This document shows, in pieces, positions 25,804 to 35,059 of a stretch of 64,000 nt of DNA (positions are counted from its first letter, which is position 1; every line of letters starts with the position of its first letter). The stretch is from NCBI RefSeq assembly GCF_900105905.1, contig NZ_FNSV01000005.1:5456001-5520000 (forward strand), in the 5' to 3' direction. This stretch comes from Rhodococcus koreensis. Lineage in GTDB: Bacteria; Actinomycetota; Actinomycetes; Mycobacteriales; Mycobacteriaceae. The notes under the pieces are model-generated. The model was given only the letters and a program-made list of their open reading frames with translations. It had not been told where the DNA came from and made no database searches. The translations under genes and the position numbers were made by a program.

Positions 25804-27123
25804 ATGACCACCGTACCTGCCTCCGTGCCCCACACGGGCGATCACCTGCCCGCCCCGCCCCCCATGCAACCCCGCCGCGCCGCCGTTGCGGCCGCGGCCG
25901 GTACCGCCGTCGAGTATTACGAGTTCGGCGTGTACGGCTACCTCGCCGTCATCATCGGGCCCCTCTTCTTCCCCAACGACAACCCGACCGCCTCGCTCCT
26001 GGCCACGTTGGCGGTCTTCGGCAGCGCCTTCGTCATGCGCCCACTCGGTGGAATCGTCCTGGGCCGCCTCGGCGATCGGGTCGGACGCAAGCCAGTGCTC
26101 ATCGCGACCATCGTGGGCATGGGAACGGCGACCGCCGCCGTCGGGCTGCTTCCCACCGCCGGATCGATCGGTATCGCCGCCCCGATCGCCCTGCTGCTCG
26201 TGCGGTTGGCACAAGGCTTCTTCGCCGGCGGCGAGGTCACCGGATCGGCGACGTATCTGTCCGAATCAGCACCCGCCGGCCGCCGCGGATTCTTCGGCGC
26301 CTTCACCCCGGTCGGTGTCGCCCTCGGTGGTGGTACGGCCGCCGTCGTGGCCGGTATCACCACCACGGCACTGACTGACGATCAACTCCGCGACTTCGGT
26401 TGGCGCATACCATTTCTGCTGGCCCTCCCGCTGATCGCGATCACGTTGATCGCTCGCAGCAAACTCGAGGACTCGCACGCGTTCGTCGCCGAAACCCAGC
26501 AGCACGCGCCCGCGAAGTCTCCGCTCATGGAGGTGCTCACCGAGCACACCGCGGCGGTCTTCAAGGTCATCTTCCTGTCGATCGGATCCAACGCCGGATA
26601 CTGGGTCGGCCTGATCTTCATGAACATCTACCTGACCACCTACCTCGGGTACCCGAAGTCGAACACCTTCTGGATCATGGGCGCCATCAGTTTCTTCGTC
26701 GCGATCCTGATGCCGTTCTTCGGGGGACTGTCCGACCGGGTCGGCCGCAAGAAGGTCATCACGATCGGTTTCCTCGGCTACGCGATCCTGGTCTTGCCGG
26801 CCATGATCGTGATGGATCAGGGCAGCTTCGCCCTCGCAGTGGGTGCCATGGTGGTGCTCGCGCTGCCGATGCCGATCGTGCAATCGGTGACCTACCCGAC
26901 CTATGCCGAACAGTTCCCCACCCGCGTGCGGTACACCGGCCTGTCGATCGCCTTCAACATCGGCACCATCATCGGTGGTGGGCTCACCCCGTACCTGGCC
27001 ACCTATCTCATCTCCCGCACCGACAACCTCCTGGCCCCCGGGTTCCTGCTGATGGCCGCGGTGGTGCTCGCCCTGATCACCCTGCGCACCGTGCGCGAAT
27101 CAGCCAAGGAGACACTGCAATGA
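25804..27123 (+). CDS. MFS transporter, metabolite:H+ symporter family
   Basis: 439 residues from ATG 25804. MHS signatures: GTAVEYYEFGVYGYLAVIIG in helix 1 and GRLGDRVGRKPVL in loop 2-3; about 12 helices. Related carriers (ProP, KgtP, ShiA) import betaines or carboxylic acids with protons. Gene order argues for uptake of oxoproline, D-glutamate or a derivative. Its stop overlaps the next start (ATGA). Confidence 0.87.
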   Translation: MTTVPASVPHTGDHLPAPPPMQPRRAAVAAAAGTAVEYYEFGVYGYLAVIIGPLFFPNDNPTASLLATLAVFGSAFVMRPLGGIVLGRLGDRVGRKPVLIATIVGMGTATAAVGLLPTAGSIGIAAPIALLLVRLAQGFFAGGEVTGSATYLSESAPAGRRGFFGAFTPVGVALGGGTAAVVAGITTTALTDDQLRDFGWRIPFLLALPLIAITLIARSKLEDSHAFVAETQQHAPAKSPLMEVLTEHTAAVFKVIFLSIGSNAGYWVGLIFMNIYLTTYLGYPKSNTFWIMGAISFFVAILMPFFGGLSDRVGRKKVITIGFLGYAILVLPAMIVMDQGSFALAVGAMVVLALPMPIVQSVTYPTYAEQFPTRVRYTGLSIAFNIGTIIGGGLTPYLATYLISRTDNLLAPGFLLMAAVVLALITLRTVRESAKETLQ

Positions 27124-27911
27124 CGCTGCCGTCACCGACGCACCCGGAGGATCTGCGCCGACTGGTCGCTGCGGGGCAGTGGACCGCACCGACCGCCGGG
27201 ATCCTCGACGACTACCAGCAGGCCAACCTCGTCGTCGTGCCGTCCGCCGCCGCCGACGACTTCGCGGAGTACTGCCGCCGCAACCCCGAGGTGTGTCCGC
27301 TGCTCGCCAGGACGAATCCCGGCGACCCACAGTTGACCTACGACAACTGCACGGTCGACGTGCGCACCATGCTCCCGCGCTACCGGGTCTGGGAGTGCAA
27401 CACCCTGGTGGCCGAACCCACCGACCTCACCGAACACTGGCGCGACGACGCGGTCGCCTTCGCTCTCGGATGCAGCCACACCTTCGACGCCCCGCTCCGC
27501 CGAGCCGGGATCCCCGTCAGCCATGCCGCACCCCCGGTGTACGTCACCGATCGCGAGACCGTGCCGGCCGGGATCTTCGCCGGACCCCTCGCCGTCAGCA
27601 TGCGCCCCGTGCCCACGTCGCTGGTCGACACCGCAATCGAGGTCACCGGACGGTATCCGACCGGCCACGGCGTCCCCGTGCACGTCGGCGATCCATCGGC
27701 ACTGGGAATCGCCGACCTCGCTCGACCCGACTTCGGGGTCTACCCCGGCGTCGGCGAGCACGCCGTACCGGTGTTCTGGGCCTGCGGAGTGACACCGCAA
27801 CTCGCCATACCGGAGGCGCACCTCGATTACGCGATCACCCATTTCGCCGGTCACATGCTCGTCTTCGACACACTGCTCGACGCATCCGAACCCCTCACCC
27901 GAGATCGTTGA
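27120..27911 (+). CDS. D-glutamate cyclase-like protein (DUF1445, putative hydro-lyase)
   Basis: 263 residues, the usual length of the family. Conserved patches: ADDFAEYCRRNPEVCPLL, AFALGCSHTFDAPLRRAGI, and the near-terminal ITHFAGHMLVFDTLLD, corresponding to the family's ITH-x-PGHM block. The mitochondrial homologue DGLUCY converts D-glutamate to 5-oxo-D-proline. Here the gene is coupled by ATGA to the carrier and closes an operon with 5-oxoprolinase, giving a route D-glutamate to 5-oxoproline to glutamate. That route is inferred from context; many bacterial members are annotated only as putative hydro-lyase. Confidence 0.82.
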   Translation: MTLPSPTHPEDLRRLVAAGQWTAPTAGILDDYQQANLVVVPSAAADDFAEYCRRNPEVCPLLARTNPGDPQLTYDNCTVDVRTMLPRYRVWECNTLVAEPTDLTEHWRDDAVAFALGCSHTFDAPLRRAGIPVSHAAPPVYVTDRETVPAGIFAGPLAVSMRPVPTSLVDTAIEVTGRYPTGHGVPVHVGDPSALGIADLARPDFGVYPGVGEHAVPVFWACGVTPQLAIPEAHLDYAITHFAGHMLVFDTLLDASEPLTRDR

Positions 27912-28121
27912 CGATGTTGGGTAGTCCAATCCTCGGTGGGAAGCAATGGAATCCGGTCACGAGTGCGTACGACACGCGGTCAGCTCGATTGCTCAGCGGC
28001 GTCGGCCGTTCCTTGCGCGGAGAAGGTGGCGAAGGCTGCGCGGCAAGGGCAGGTTGACCTCGCGGTGACGCACGAGGAAGCCGTTGCCGTCGCCCCCTGC
28101 GGTGGGCAGAAGGTTTGATGG

Positions 28122-28385
28122 TCAGAAGGAGTTGATGCCCACAAGGACCGCGCCGACGGCGGCGGGGATCAGCACGCCCAGTCCGAGCGAGGCGAACCGG
28201 GCCCCGGTGGCGCGGTGACCGGCTATTTGGAACACGGCCGGCCCGGTCAGTCCGAGGGCCGCAGCGGCCAGCACCAGATAGATCGGTGTGAAGATCAGCA
28301 CCGCGCCGCAGCCGAGGACCAATCCGGCGAAGGCCCAGCTCCACCGCAGATCCTCGACCTCGAGACTCGATGGTGAACCCATCAC
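28122..28385 (-). CDS. Small hypothetical membrane protein
   Basis: 87 residues, with two to three hydrophobic helices (FAGLVLGCGAVLIFTPIYLVLAA, AAALGLTGPAVFQIAG and LGLGVLIPAAVGAVLVGI, read as overlapping runs) and an acidic N-terminus. GAGGGAGAAGG stands just before the start on its strand. No family recognised. The 210 bp between it and the cyclase-like gene and the 284 bp between it and chrA contain no gene I can support. Confidence 0.5.
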   Translation of the reverse strand: MMGSPSSLEVEDLRWSWAFAGLVLGCGAVLIFTPIYLVLAAAALGLTGPAVFQIAGHRATGARFASLGLGVLIPAAVGAVLVGINSF

Positions 28386-28669
28386 CTTCTCCCTCGCTGA
28401 CCTGCAATTCTACCCGGAACGTTGATCCCTGAGCCCGCATCGCTTGCCTTGCGGACGGAGTGCGAACGCTATCCCTCCGCCGGCGACGACCACCGCGATG
28501 GCCTTGTGTTCGGCCGTCAGCAAGGGTCGATGCGAACGAGGGGATGACCGAGCGGTTCCGGCTGCGGCCGTGCCGGGGTCTCGTGTCGGTTCGATCTGTA
28601 GCGCCCGGCGATGTCGGAGAACTCGTCGGGGTTGTGGTGTCGGTGGTGTGCGGCGACGACGGCTCAGGG

Positions 28670-30067
<1,398 letters not shown>

Positions 30068-30127
30068 GTCGGTCTCCGAAACATGAAAAGTTGAAGTGCG
30101 GCAGGAAGAGCGGGCCCCGCTCGATGG

Positions 30128-30559
30128 TCAGGACGGTTCGCGGCCGGACAGGACACGTTGGCGATGGAACTCGTACAACCCGTCGAAGATCCGGGTCGCG
30201 ATGGCGAGAGTGTCGTCGTCGGTACCGGTCAGGGACAGCCCACGCAGCACCGAATCCAGGCCGGGGGCCTCGGGGGCGTCGAACTTTCCGTCGTCGATGT
30301 CGGCCTCGTGCACGATCTCGGCGAGCACCCAGAGCACCGGGTCGGTGAGCTCGTAGCGGCGCAGGATCGTCTCGAAGCTGCAATCCCCGTGATGGTGCGA
30401 GAGTTCGACTCCGCGCATGTCGAATGCGGTCGCCTCGGCCGGCACGTCCGCCGGGTCGGTGACCCACAGGAACTCCGCGTCCGGGTCGATGTTGCGGCGG
30501 ATCAACCACGCACACGCGGCGCGGTCGATGTGGATCCCGGCGCGGGTCGCCCACTTCAT
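30128..30559 (-). CDS. Chromate resistance protein ChrB, C-terminal-domain gene
   Basis: 143 residues matching the C-terminal half of classical ChrB: HIDRAACAWLIRRNIDPDAE, ATAFDMRGVELSHHHGDCSF, then IDDGKFDAPEAPG. The His-His-His-Gly-Asp-Cys cluster suggests metal or oxyanion contact. In proteobacteria this domain is fused to the ChrB N-terminus; here the two are separate genes overlapping by ATGA, as known from Arthrobacter chromate clusters. Role: chromate-responsive control or resistance with its partner. Confidence 0.88.
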   Translation of the reverse strand: MKWATRAGIHIDRAACAWLIRRNIDPDAEFLWVTDPADVPAEATAFDMRGVELSHHHGDCSFETILRRYELTDPVLWVLAEIVHEADIDDGKFDAPEAPGLDSVLRGLSLTGTDDDTLAIATRIFDGLYEFHRQRVLSGREPS

Positions 30560-31065
30560 CGCGGCACCTGCGCTTCCACGGTGTGGCCGGCCGCTAACTC
30601 CGTGAGCGCCGCCTCCGCCCCGTCGCGCGGCGCGGTCGGGAAGAAGGTGCGCTTGTCGATCTCCCGCATCCGGCGACGCAGCTGGGCGAGCTTCTTGGCC
30701 CGCCCAGCGGGATCGGGCAACGCTCGTGCGACCTCGGCGGCGTCGGTGATCTCGTCGTACTCGGCGCCCCGATCCGCCGACAACTTCGCCCGCATCCGGT
30801 CCCGCTGGTCTCGGGTGGTGGGGGCGGCGGTCCAGACCTCCGCCTGCCCGCCCGCCTCGACGACTTCCTCAGCGACCCAATCGAGCTGTTCCCGGGTTCG
30901 TGGTGACGCCGGCAGCACCACCACGCCGTCGGCGAGCTGGAACACCCCGTACTTGCGGAGCTTGCGCCACACCGCGATCCGCGGCGTCGACGGCTCGCGG
31001 GGGATGCGATACACCAGCATCACCCACTCGTCGGGACGCTCATCCGAGGTCGATTCCAGATCCAC
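30556..31065 (-). CDS. Chromate resistance protein ChrB, N-terminal-domain gene
   Basis: 169 residues equivalent to the N-terminal, probably DNA-binding half of ChrB: WVMLVYRIPREPSTPRIAVW, then RKLRKYGVFQLADGVVVLP, followed by a charged helical stretch and an R/K-rich tail. First gene of the operon. A dyad (GTAACC-AC-GGTTTC) lies 10 bp before its start, with a second copy farther upstream, suggesting autorepression relieved by chromate. Confidence 0.85.
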   Translation of the reverse strand: MDLESTSDERPDEWVMLVYRIPREPSTPRIAVWRKLRKYGVFQLADGVVVLPASPRTREQLDWVAEEVVEAGGQAEVWTAAPTTRDQRDRMRAKLSADRGAEYDEITDAAEVARALPDPAGRAKKLAQLRRRMREIDKRTFFPTAPRDGAEAALTELAAGHTVEAQVPR

Positions 31066-31074
31066 ACCATTGAT

Positions 31075-31170
31075 GTAACCACGGTTTCATATCGATGTCC
31101 ATCCGTGGTCAGCGCGCCGGTCTGGCAACTCGGGGCGCGCGCCTGGACACCGTACTGTAACCGTGGTTAC
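31075..31170. promoter_or_regulatory. Paired dyads between divergent chrB and lipoprotein genes
   Basis: GTAACC-AC-GGTTTC at 31075-31088 and GTAACC-GT-GGTTAC at 31157-31170 are two copies of the same inverted repeat, centres 82 bp apart. One adjoins the chrB start and the other lies about 50 bp before the lipoprotein start. Shared operator copies at both ends of a divergent promoter imply one regulator, probably ChrB, controlling both directions. Confidence 0.6.
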
Positions 31171-31222
31171 CGTGAAAGCGGCTGCCGTTCGGGAGGCTGT
31201 AGAGACGACGAAGAGGTGCTCG

Positions 31223-32242
31223 ATGCATCACAATCGATCCCGGCTGCTGCCCGCACTCATCATCGCGTTGATCCTGGTCGGCGCGTGTTCCTCCGAGGCA
31301 TCGTCGCCCGGCGGTAGCCCGCTGCCATTGCGCCCGGTCGCGGAAATCGTCCTCACCGGGGACAATTCACGCTTCGATTACGAGAGCCTCGACCCCGAGC
31401 GTAGACTGCTGTTCATTGCCCACCTCGGCGCCAGCGAGGTCATCGAAGTCGACGTCCACACCCGACAGGTGGTCCGAACGGTTCCGAACCTGTCCCAGGC
31501 ACATGGAGTCCTCGTCGTCCCCGAATTGCGCCGGGTCTACGTCACCGCCACCGGCGACAACCGCCTGGTAATCCTTGACGAAGACACCGGAACCGTGATC
31601 GGACAGGCTCCCACCGGTGACTATCCGGACGGGATCGCGTACGACCCGAAACGCGGTGCGGTGTGGACCACCAACGAATCCGGCGGCACCGAAACGGTCG
31701 TCGACGCCGGCACCGCGCAAGTACGTGGCACTGTCGACCTCGGCGGCGAGGTCTGCAACGTCGCCTACGACCCGGTCGCCGACCAGATGCTCGTCGCCGT
31801 GCAAGGGAAGGGTGATCTCGCCGCCATCGACCCCGAAACATTGGACGTCATCCGCAGGGTTCCGACGCCCGGCTGCCGCAGCGGCCACGGACTCGCCCTC
31901 GACTCCGAGGCTCGGCTCGCGTTCGTGGCCTGCGAGGACAACGCCACCCTGCTCACCGTCGACCTCGCAACTTGGCAGACCGCCTGCAGCAACACCGTTG
32001 GCCAGCAACCCGACGTCCTCGCCTACGACCAAGGCGCGCACCGCCTTTACGTCGCCGCCGAAAGTGGCACCGTCAGCGTGTTCGACCAACACGACAAGCA
32101 CCTCACCGAGGTCGGATCCGGGCACCTCGCCGACGGCGCACACGTCGTGATCGTCGACCCCACCACCGGCCACACGTACTACCCGGTGCCCACCGGGAAT
32201 GACGGCCACCCCGCCCTCCTCGAGCAGGCGCCGGAGGGTTAG
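31223..32242 (+). CDS. YVTN-type beta-propeller lipoprotein
   Basis: 339 residues from ATG 31223 (AAGAGGTG upstream). Lipoprotein signal peptide with lipobox LVGAC, lipidated Cys22, then a Ser/Gly-rich linker. The mature part is a repeat-rich beta propeller of the YncE/YVTN class: successive blades show RVYVTATGDNRLVILDEDTG, VDLGGEVCNVAYDPVADQM and RLYVAAESGTVSVFDQHDK. Expected to be tethered outside the membrane. Ligand unknown; divergence from chrB and the shared dyad hint at a role in the metal/oxyanion response. Confidence 0.8.
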   Translation: MHHNRSRLLPALIIALILVGACSSEASSPGGSPLPLRPVAEIVLTGDNSRFDYESLDPERRLLFIAHLGASEVIEVDVHTRQVVRTVPNLSQAHGVLVVPELRRVYVTATGDNRLVILDEDTGTVIGQAPTGDYPDGIAYDPKRGAVWTTNESGGTETVVDAGTAQVRGTVDLGGEVCNVAYDPVADQMLVAVQGKGDLAAIDPETLDVIRRVPTPGCRSGHGLALDSEARLAFVACEDNATLLTVDLATWQTACSNTVGQQPDVLAYDQGAHRLYVAAESGTVSVFDQHDKHLTEVGSGHLADGAHVVIVDPTTGHTYYPVPTGNDGHPALLEQAPEG

Positions 32243-32506
32243 GGACAGCACGGCCCGCGCGCCGGCAAGTGCGGTTACGTTCGAATCTGGTCCGACGCAA
32301 GTACTGCCCCCGACTTCGATCCCCTGATCTGGTCTGCCGGCCGGTGTTTGATATCAACCAGTGCCGCGATGTCGAGGACACCCTCGAAGACAGCGCCGGC
32401 GATGATCAGCCGCGGCCACTCGACCCGAAACCATGCGGTGCGTAGACCGGGTCCCCGGCAACGCGGCTCAGATCGGCGGCTCGTCCGCGTGTCGCGCCGA
32501 AGTTAA
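32243..32506 (+). other. Non-coding gap between lipoprotein and parA
   Basis: No reading frame with convincing coding character. A short open stretch around 32340-32440 (reading VFDINQCRDVEDTLEDSAGD) could be the remnant of a gene, but it has no start, ribosome site or recognisable relative. The 3' end runs into the par repeats. Confidence 0.4.
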
Positions 32507-32533
32507 GTATCTTGAGATACCTCAGTATGTTGA
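32507..32533 (+). repeat. 9-bp repeat array upstream of parA (candidate centromere/operator)
   Basis: Three adjoining 9-mers: GTATCTTGA (32507), GATACCTCA (32516) and GTATGTTGA (32525). The outer two are direct repeats (8 of 9), while GTATCT at 32507 and AGATAC at 32515 form an inverted repeat. Abutting short direct and inverted repeats are the usual target of ribbon-helix-helix partition proteins. They end 14 bp before the parA start, so could serve both as centromere and as autoregulatory operator. Confidence 0.55.
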
Positions 32534-32547
32534 ACCGAAGGGACACC

Positions 32548-33306
32548 ATGACCCGCACCATCGCAGTGGTCAACCATAAGGGCGGCTCGACCAAAACCAC
32601 GAGCACGGTCAACCTCGCCCAGGCCCTCGTCGAAGCCGGCTACACCGTCCGCGTCGTCGACCTCGACCCGCAATGCAACGCCACTACCTGGCTCGGCGCC
32701 ACGCCCGAAGCGGTCGACAACGATGTCCTGTCGGTACTCATGCTGGTGGCGAGCATCGAGGAAGCGACCACCATCACCGCGTCCGGGATCCACCTCGTTC
32801 CTGCCACCAAGGAACTCGATTCCGTCGGGCCTTACTTCCTCAAGAAGCCCGGTGCCCACGGCATCCTGCGCAAGGCCCTCGCCGGCGCCCCCGATGTCGA
32901 CTTCAACCTCCTCGACTGCCCCGGAGACTTCGACCACCTGACGATCAGCGCACTCGTCGCCTGCACCGAAGTGCTCGCCGCTGTCATGACGGGCGCCATG
33001 GAACTCGAAGCGCTCATGCGGATCGAGAACTACATCACCCAGCAGGTCGAGTTGCTCAACCCCACCGCGCGGCTCAATCACATTCTGTGCGGCCGCGTCG
33101 AACTCGGCCAGGTCATCGACCAGCAGGTCCTCGCCGCGCTCCGCGAGACCTACCCCGACCAGACGATGCGCACCATCATCCCGAAGTCCGTCCGTGTCAG
33201 CGAAAGCTACAGCGCCGAAGAACCCGTCGTCAGGTGGGCACCGTCCTCCTCCGCATCACGCGCCTACCGCGACGCCGCCCGAGAACTCGTCGAAAGGATG
33301 CCCTGA
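32548..33306 (+). CDS. parA: ParA-family partition ATPase
   Basis: 252 residues from ATG 32548 (GAAGGG upstream). Deviant Walker A KGGSTKTTSTVNLAQ with signature Lys11 and Lys16, switch I region VVDLDPQCNATTWLG, Walker B FNLLDCPGDFDHL. No N-terminal HTH, so it belongs to the short type Ib ParA class that pairs with a small unrelated centromere-binding protein. It distributes plasmid or chromosome segments by patterning on the nucleoid. Stop overlaps the next start (TGATG). Confidence 0.9.
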   Translation: MTRTIAVVNHKGGSTKTTSTVNLAQALVEAGYTVRVVDLDPQCNATTWLGATPEAVDNDVLSVLMLVASIEEATTITASGIHLVPATKELDSVGPYFLKKPGAHGILRKALAGAPDVDFNLLDCPGDFDHLTISALVACTEVLAAVMTGAMELEALMRIENYITQQVELLNPTARLNHILCGRVELGQVIDQQVLAALRETYPDQTMRTIIPKSVRVSESYSAEEPVVRWAPSSSASRAYRDAARELVERMP

Positions 33307-33472
33307 TGACCGCGACACGTAAGCCCGGACTCGCGAGCAACCCCCTCGAACGCCGCGAACAGGCCCGCGCAGGCGCCCACCCGGACGGGACGTACTCGCG
33401 GACGCGTCGAAAGGACCTCCTGGTGGGCGTGACACGTGAGCCCGGACTCGTGAGCAACCCCCTCGAACGCCG
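33289..33472 (+). repeat. Tandem duplication with 117-bp period across parA end and partner start
   Basis: 33289-33355 and 33406-33472 are diverged copies of one unit. Each begins GTCGAAAGGA, passes a start-like codon (ATG 33306; GTG 33423), then encodes T-R-K/E-P-G-L-x-S-N-P-L-E-R-R and ends in an identical CAACCCCCTCGAACGCCG. The period is 39 codons, so the frame is kept and the partner protein carries the peptide twice. The second copy retains AAAGGACCTCC as a possible internal ribosome site. Confidence 0.8.
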
Positions 33473-33788
33473 TAAGCGGCGGCTGCCGAACCTCGTCGAA
33501 CAGTGCGTGGACGTCGCGCAAGTAGGAGCTCTCGGCGAGGAAAAGATGACCGCGAAACGGGCCCCCGCAGGCAAGAAGCAGGTTTCCGTCTCCATCGAGA
33601 CCGCCAGGGTCGAGCACGGCAAGGACGCCGTCGCCGCCATCGGCCACATCGCCGGCGCCCCCCAGAGTTGGTCCGACCTCGTCGACGAAGCCCTCACCCA
33701 CTACCTCGCCGTTCTCGAACGCAGGTACAACAATTGCGAACCCTTCCCCCCGCGCAACGCCGAAACTGTCCGGAGACCACGCCGCTGA
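33306..33788 (+). CDS. ParA partner, ribbon-helix-helix-like centromere-binding protein
   Basis: 160 residues from ATG 33306, overlapping the parA stop. Residues 1-70 are basic and contain two copies of KPGLASNPLERR / EPGLVSNPLERR, resembling the Arg-rich N-terminal peptides by which small partners stimulate ParA ATPase. Residues from about 81 (MTAKRAPAGKKQVSVSIE, then SWSDLVDEALTHYLAVLER) form a strand-helix-helix pattern typical of RHH DNA binding. ATG 33546 with GAGGAAAAG upstream could start an 80-residue form, the common size of such partners. Tail ends in RRPRR. Confidence 0.65.
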   Translation: MTATRKPGLASNPLERREQARAGAHPDGTYSRTRRKDLLVGVTREPGLVSNPLERRKRRLPNLVEQCVDVAQVGALGEEKMTAKRAPAGKKQVSVSIETARVEHGKDAVAAIGHIAGAPQSWSDLVDEALTHYLAVLERRYNNCEPFPPRNAETVRRPRR

Positions 33789-34073
33789 GCCATCCTGCCG
33801 GTAGCGGCGCGCGCGCACCTGGGAAAGCGGCGCTGCAAGGCCTGCACGCGGCAGCCGATACCGCCGCGCTGCCGCACGAAATACGCATCTGAACCGGCGC
33901 GCTTTTGTCGAGCGCAGATCGCCTGGTCGCCGATGAAGCATGCGCCCGAAGCACCGGTGTCGGAAAAGTTCCTCGAAAAAATCCGGGACGCGGTGTCCGA
34001 TCGGGGCGGTGGCGTTCGTGGACGGGGTGAGGCCGCCCACGAGGGGCGGCGCCGAGGCAAAGGAACCGCGACC

Positions 34074-34694
34074 ATGAAGCTCACCACCATGACCCAGGTC
34101 ACCCTCGACGGAGTGATGCAGGGCAACGGCGGCGCGTCGGACGAGGACCGCAGAAACGGATTCGAGCGCGGCGGATGGGCCCGGGGCAAGGGCGACAACG
34201 AGACCCACGCGTTCATCAACCAGACCTACCAGCGCGCCGACGCGTTCCTGCTCGGCCGCCGGACCTACGAGCTGTTCGCCGGCTCCTGGGGGTCCTTGAC
34301 GGAGCAGGACGTCCCCGGCTGGGAGCCCGTCATGCGGGCATTGAACACACAGCCCAAGTACGTGGCATCGACCACGCTCGCCGATCCCGAATGGCCGGAC
34401 ACCACCGTCCTGTCCGACGACCTCGCCACCGCCATCGCGGACCTGAAGGCCACGCCGGGCGGTGAGCTGCAGGTGCACGGCAGCGGCGAACTGACCCGGT
34501 GGTTGCTGCAGAACGATCTGGTCGACGAGATGACCCTGATCGTCGTTCCCGTGGTCCTCGGCCAGGGCGCGCGGTTGTTCCCGCAGGCCGGACCGGACCT
34601 TGCACTCGAACTGGTGGAGTCGCGAGTCGACTCGAAGGGCGTGACGATCCAGGTCTTCCGGCCGGCCGGGCGCCCCCGGTACGCGACGGCGTGA
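34074..34694 (+). CDS. Dihydrofolate reductase-family (RibD C-terminal-like) protein
   Basis: 206 residues from ATG 34074 (AAAGGA upstream). RibD_C/DHFR-like fold: MTQVTLDGVMQGNGG at the N-terminus, ADAFLLGRRTYELFAGSW, then GGELQVHGSGELTRWLLQ and PVVLGQGARLFPQ. These stand-alone proteins probably reduce a pterin- or flavin-like compound with NADPH; true folate activity is unlikely. Followed by a DGPF protein and an ECF sigma gene, its usual companions. TGTCGA at 33906-33911 is the only ECF42-like -35 element I could find upstream. Confidence 0.85.
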   Translation: MKLTTMTQVTLDGVMQGNGGASDEDRRNGFERGGWARGKGDNETHAFINQTYQRADAFLLGRRTYELFAGSWGSLTEQDVPGWEPVMRALNTQPKYVASTTLADPEWPDTTVLSDDLATAIADLKATPGGELQVHGSGELTRWLLQNDLVDEMTLIVVPVVLGQGARLFPQAGPDLALELVESRVDSKGVTIQVFRPAGRPRYATA

Positions 34695-34735
34695 CGTCCC
34701 CCAACCGGTACACCACCACAGGAGAGGATCTTCCG

Positions 34736-35059
34736 ATGCAATATCTGGTTTCCGTGATCGACGACAAGAGCAATCCCGGCAGCACCGACCGGCAGCCTGG
34801 CATCAGCGCGTTCAACGAACGACTGATCGCCGAGGGCTACTGGGTCTTCGCCGGCGGACTCGCAGACACCACCACGGCCACGGTCATCGACAACCGGGGC
34901 GAGCAACCGGTGTTCAGCGACGGGCCGTTCGTGGAGTCGAAGGAGTACCTTGCCGGCGTCTGGGTTTGGGAGGCCCCCGATCTGGATGTGGCGCTCGCGC
35001 TCGCCACCGAGGCGTCGAAGATCTGCGATCGCAAGATCGAGGTGCGGCCATTCCACTGA
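34736..35059 (+). CDS. YciI/DGPF-family protein
   Basis: 107 residues from ATG 34736 (CACAGGAGAGG upstream). Contains the eponymous DGPF motif in VFSDGPFVESKEYLAG after a ferredoxin-like YciI beginning (QYLVSVIDDK). DGPF proteins form dimeric alpha-beta barrels of unknown chemistry and are the hallmark neighbours of ECF42 sigma factors. The stop is embedded in the start of the sigma gene. Confidence 0.87.
   Translation: MQYLVSVIDDKSNPGSTDRQPGISAFNERLIAEGYWVFAGGLADTTTATVIDNRGEQPVFSDGPFVESKEYLAGVWVWEAPDLDVALALATEASKICDRKIEVRPFH

Noticed and set aside
28386..28669. Gene between the small membrane protein and chrA
   Set aside because: Open frames on both strands lack starts with ribosome sites and recognisable homology; possibly remnant DNA.
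33906..33934. ECF42 promoter upstream of the DHFR-like gene
   Set aside because: TGTCGA is present, but the downstream element CGAT has a spacer of about 19 bp and lies about 140 bp from the start codon; too weak to annotate as a promoter.
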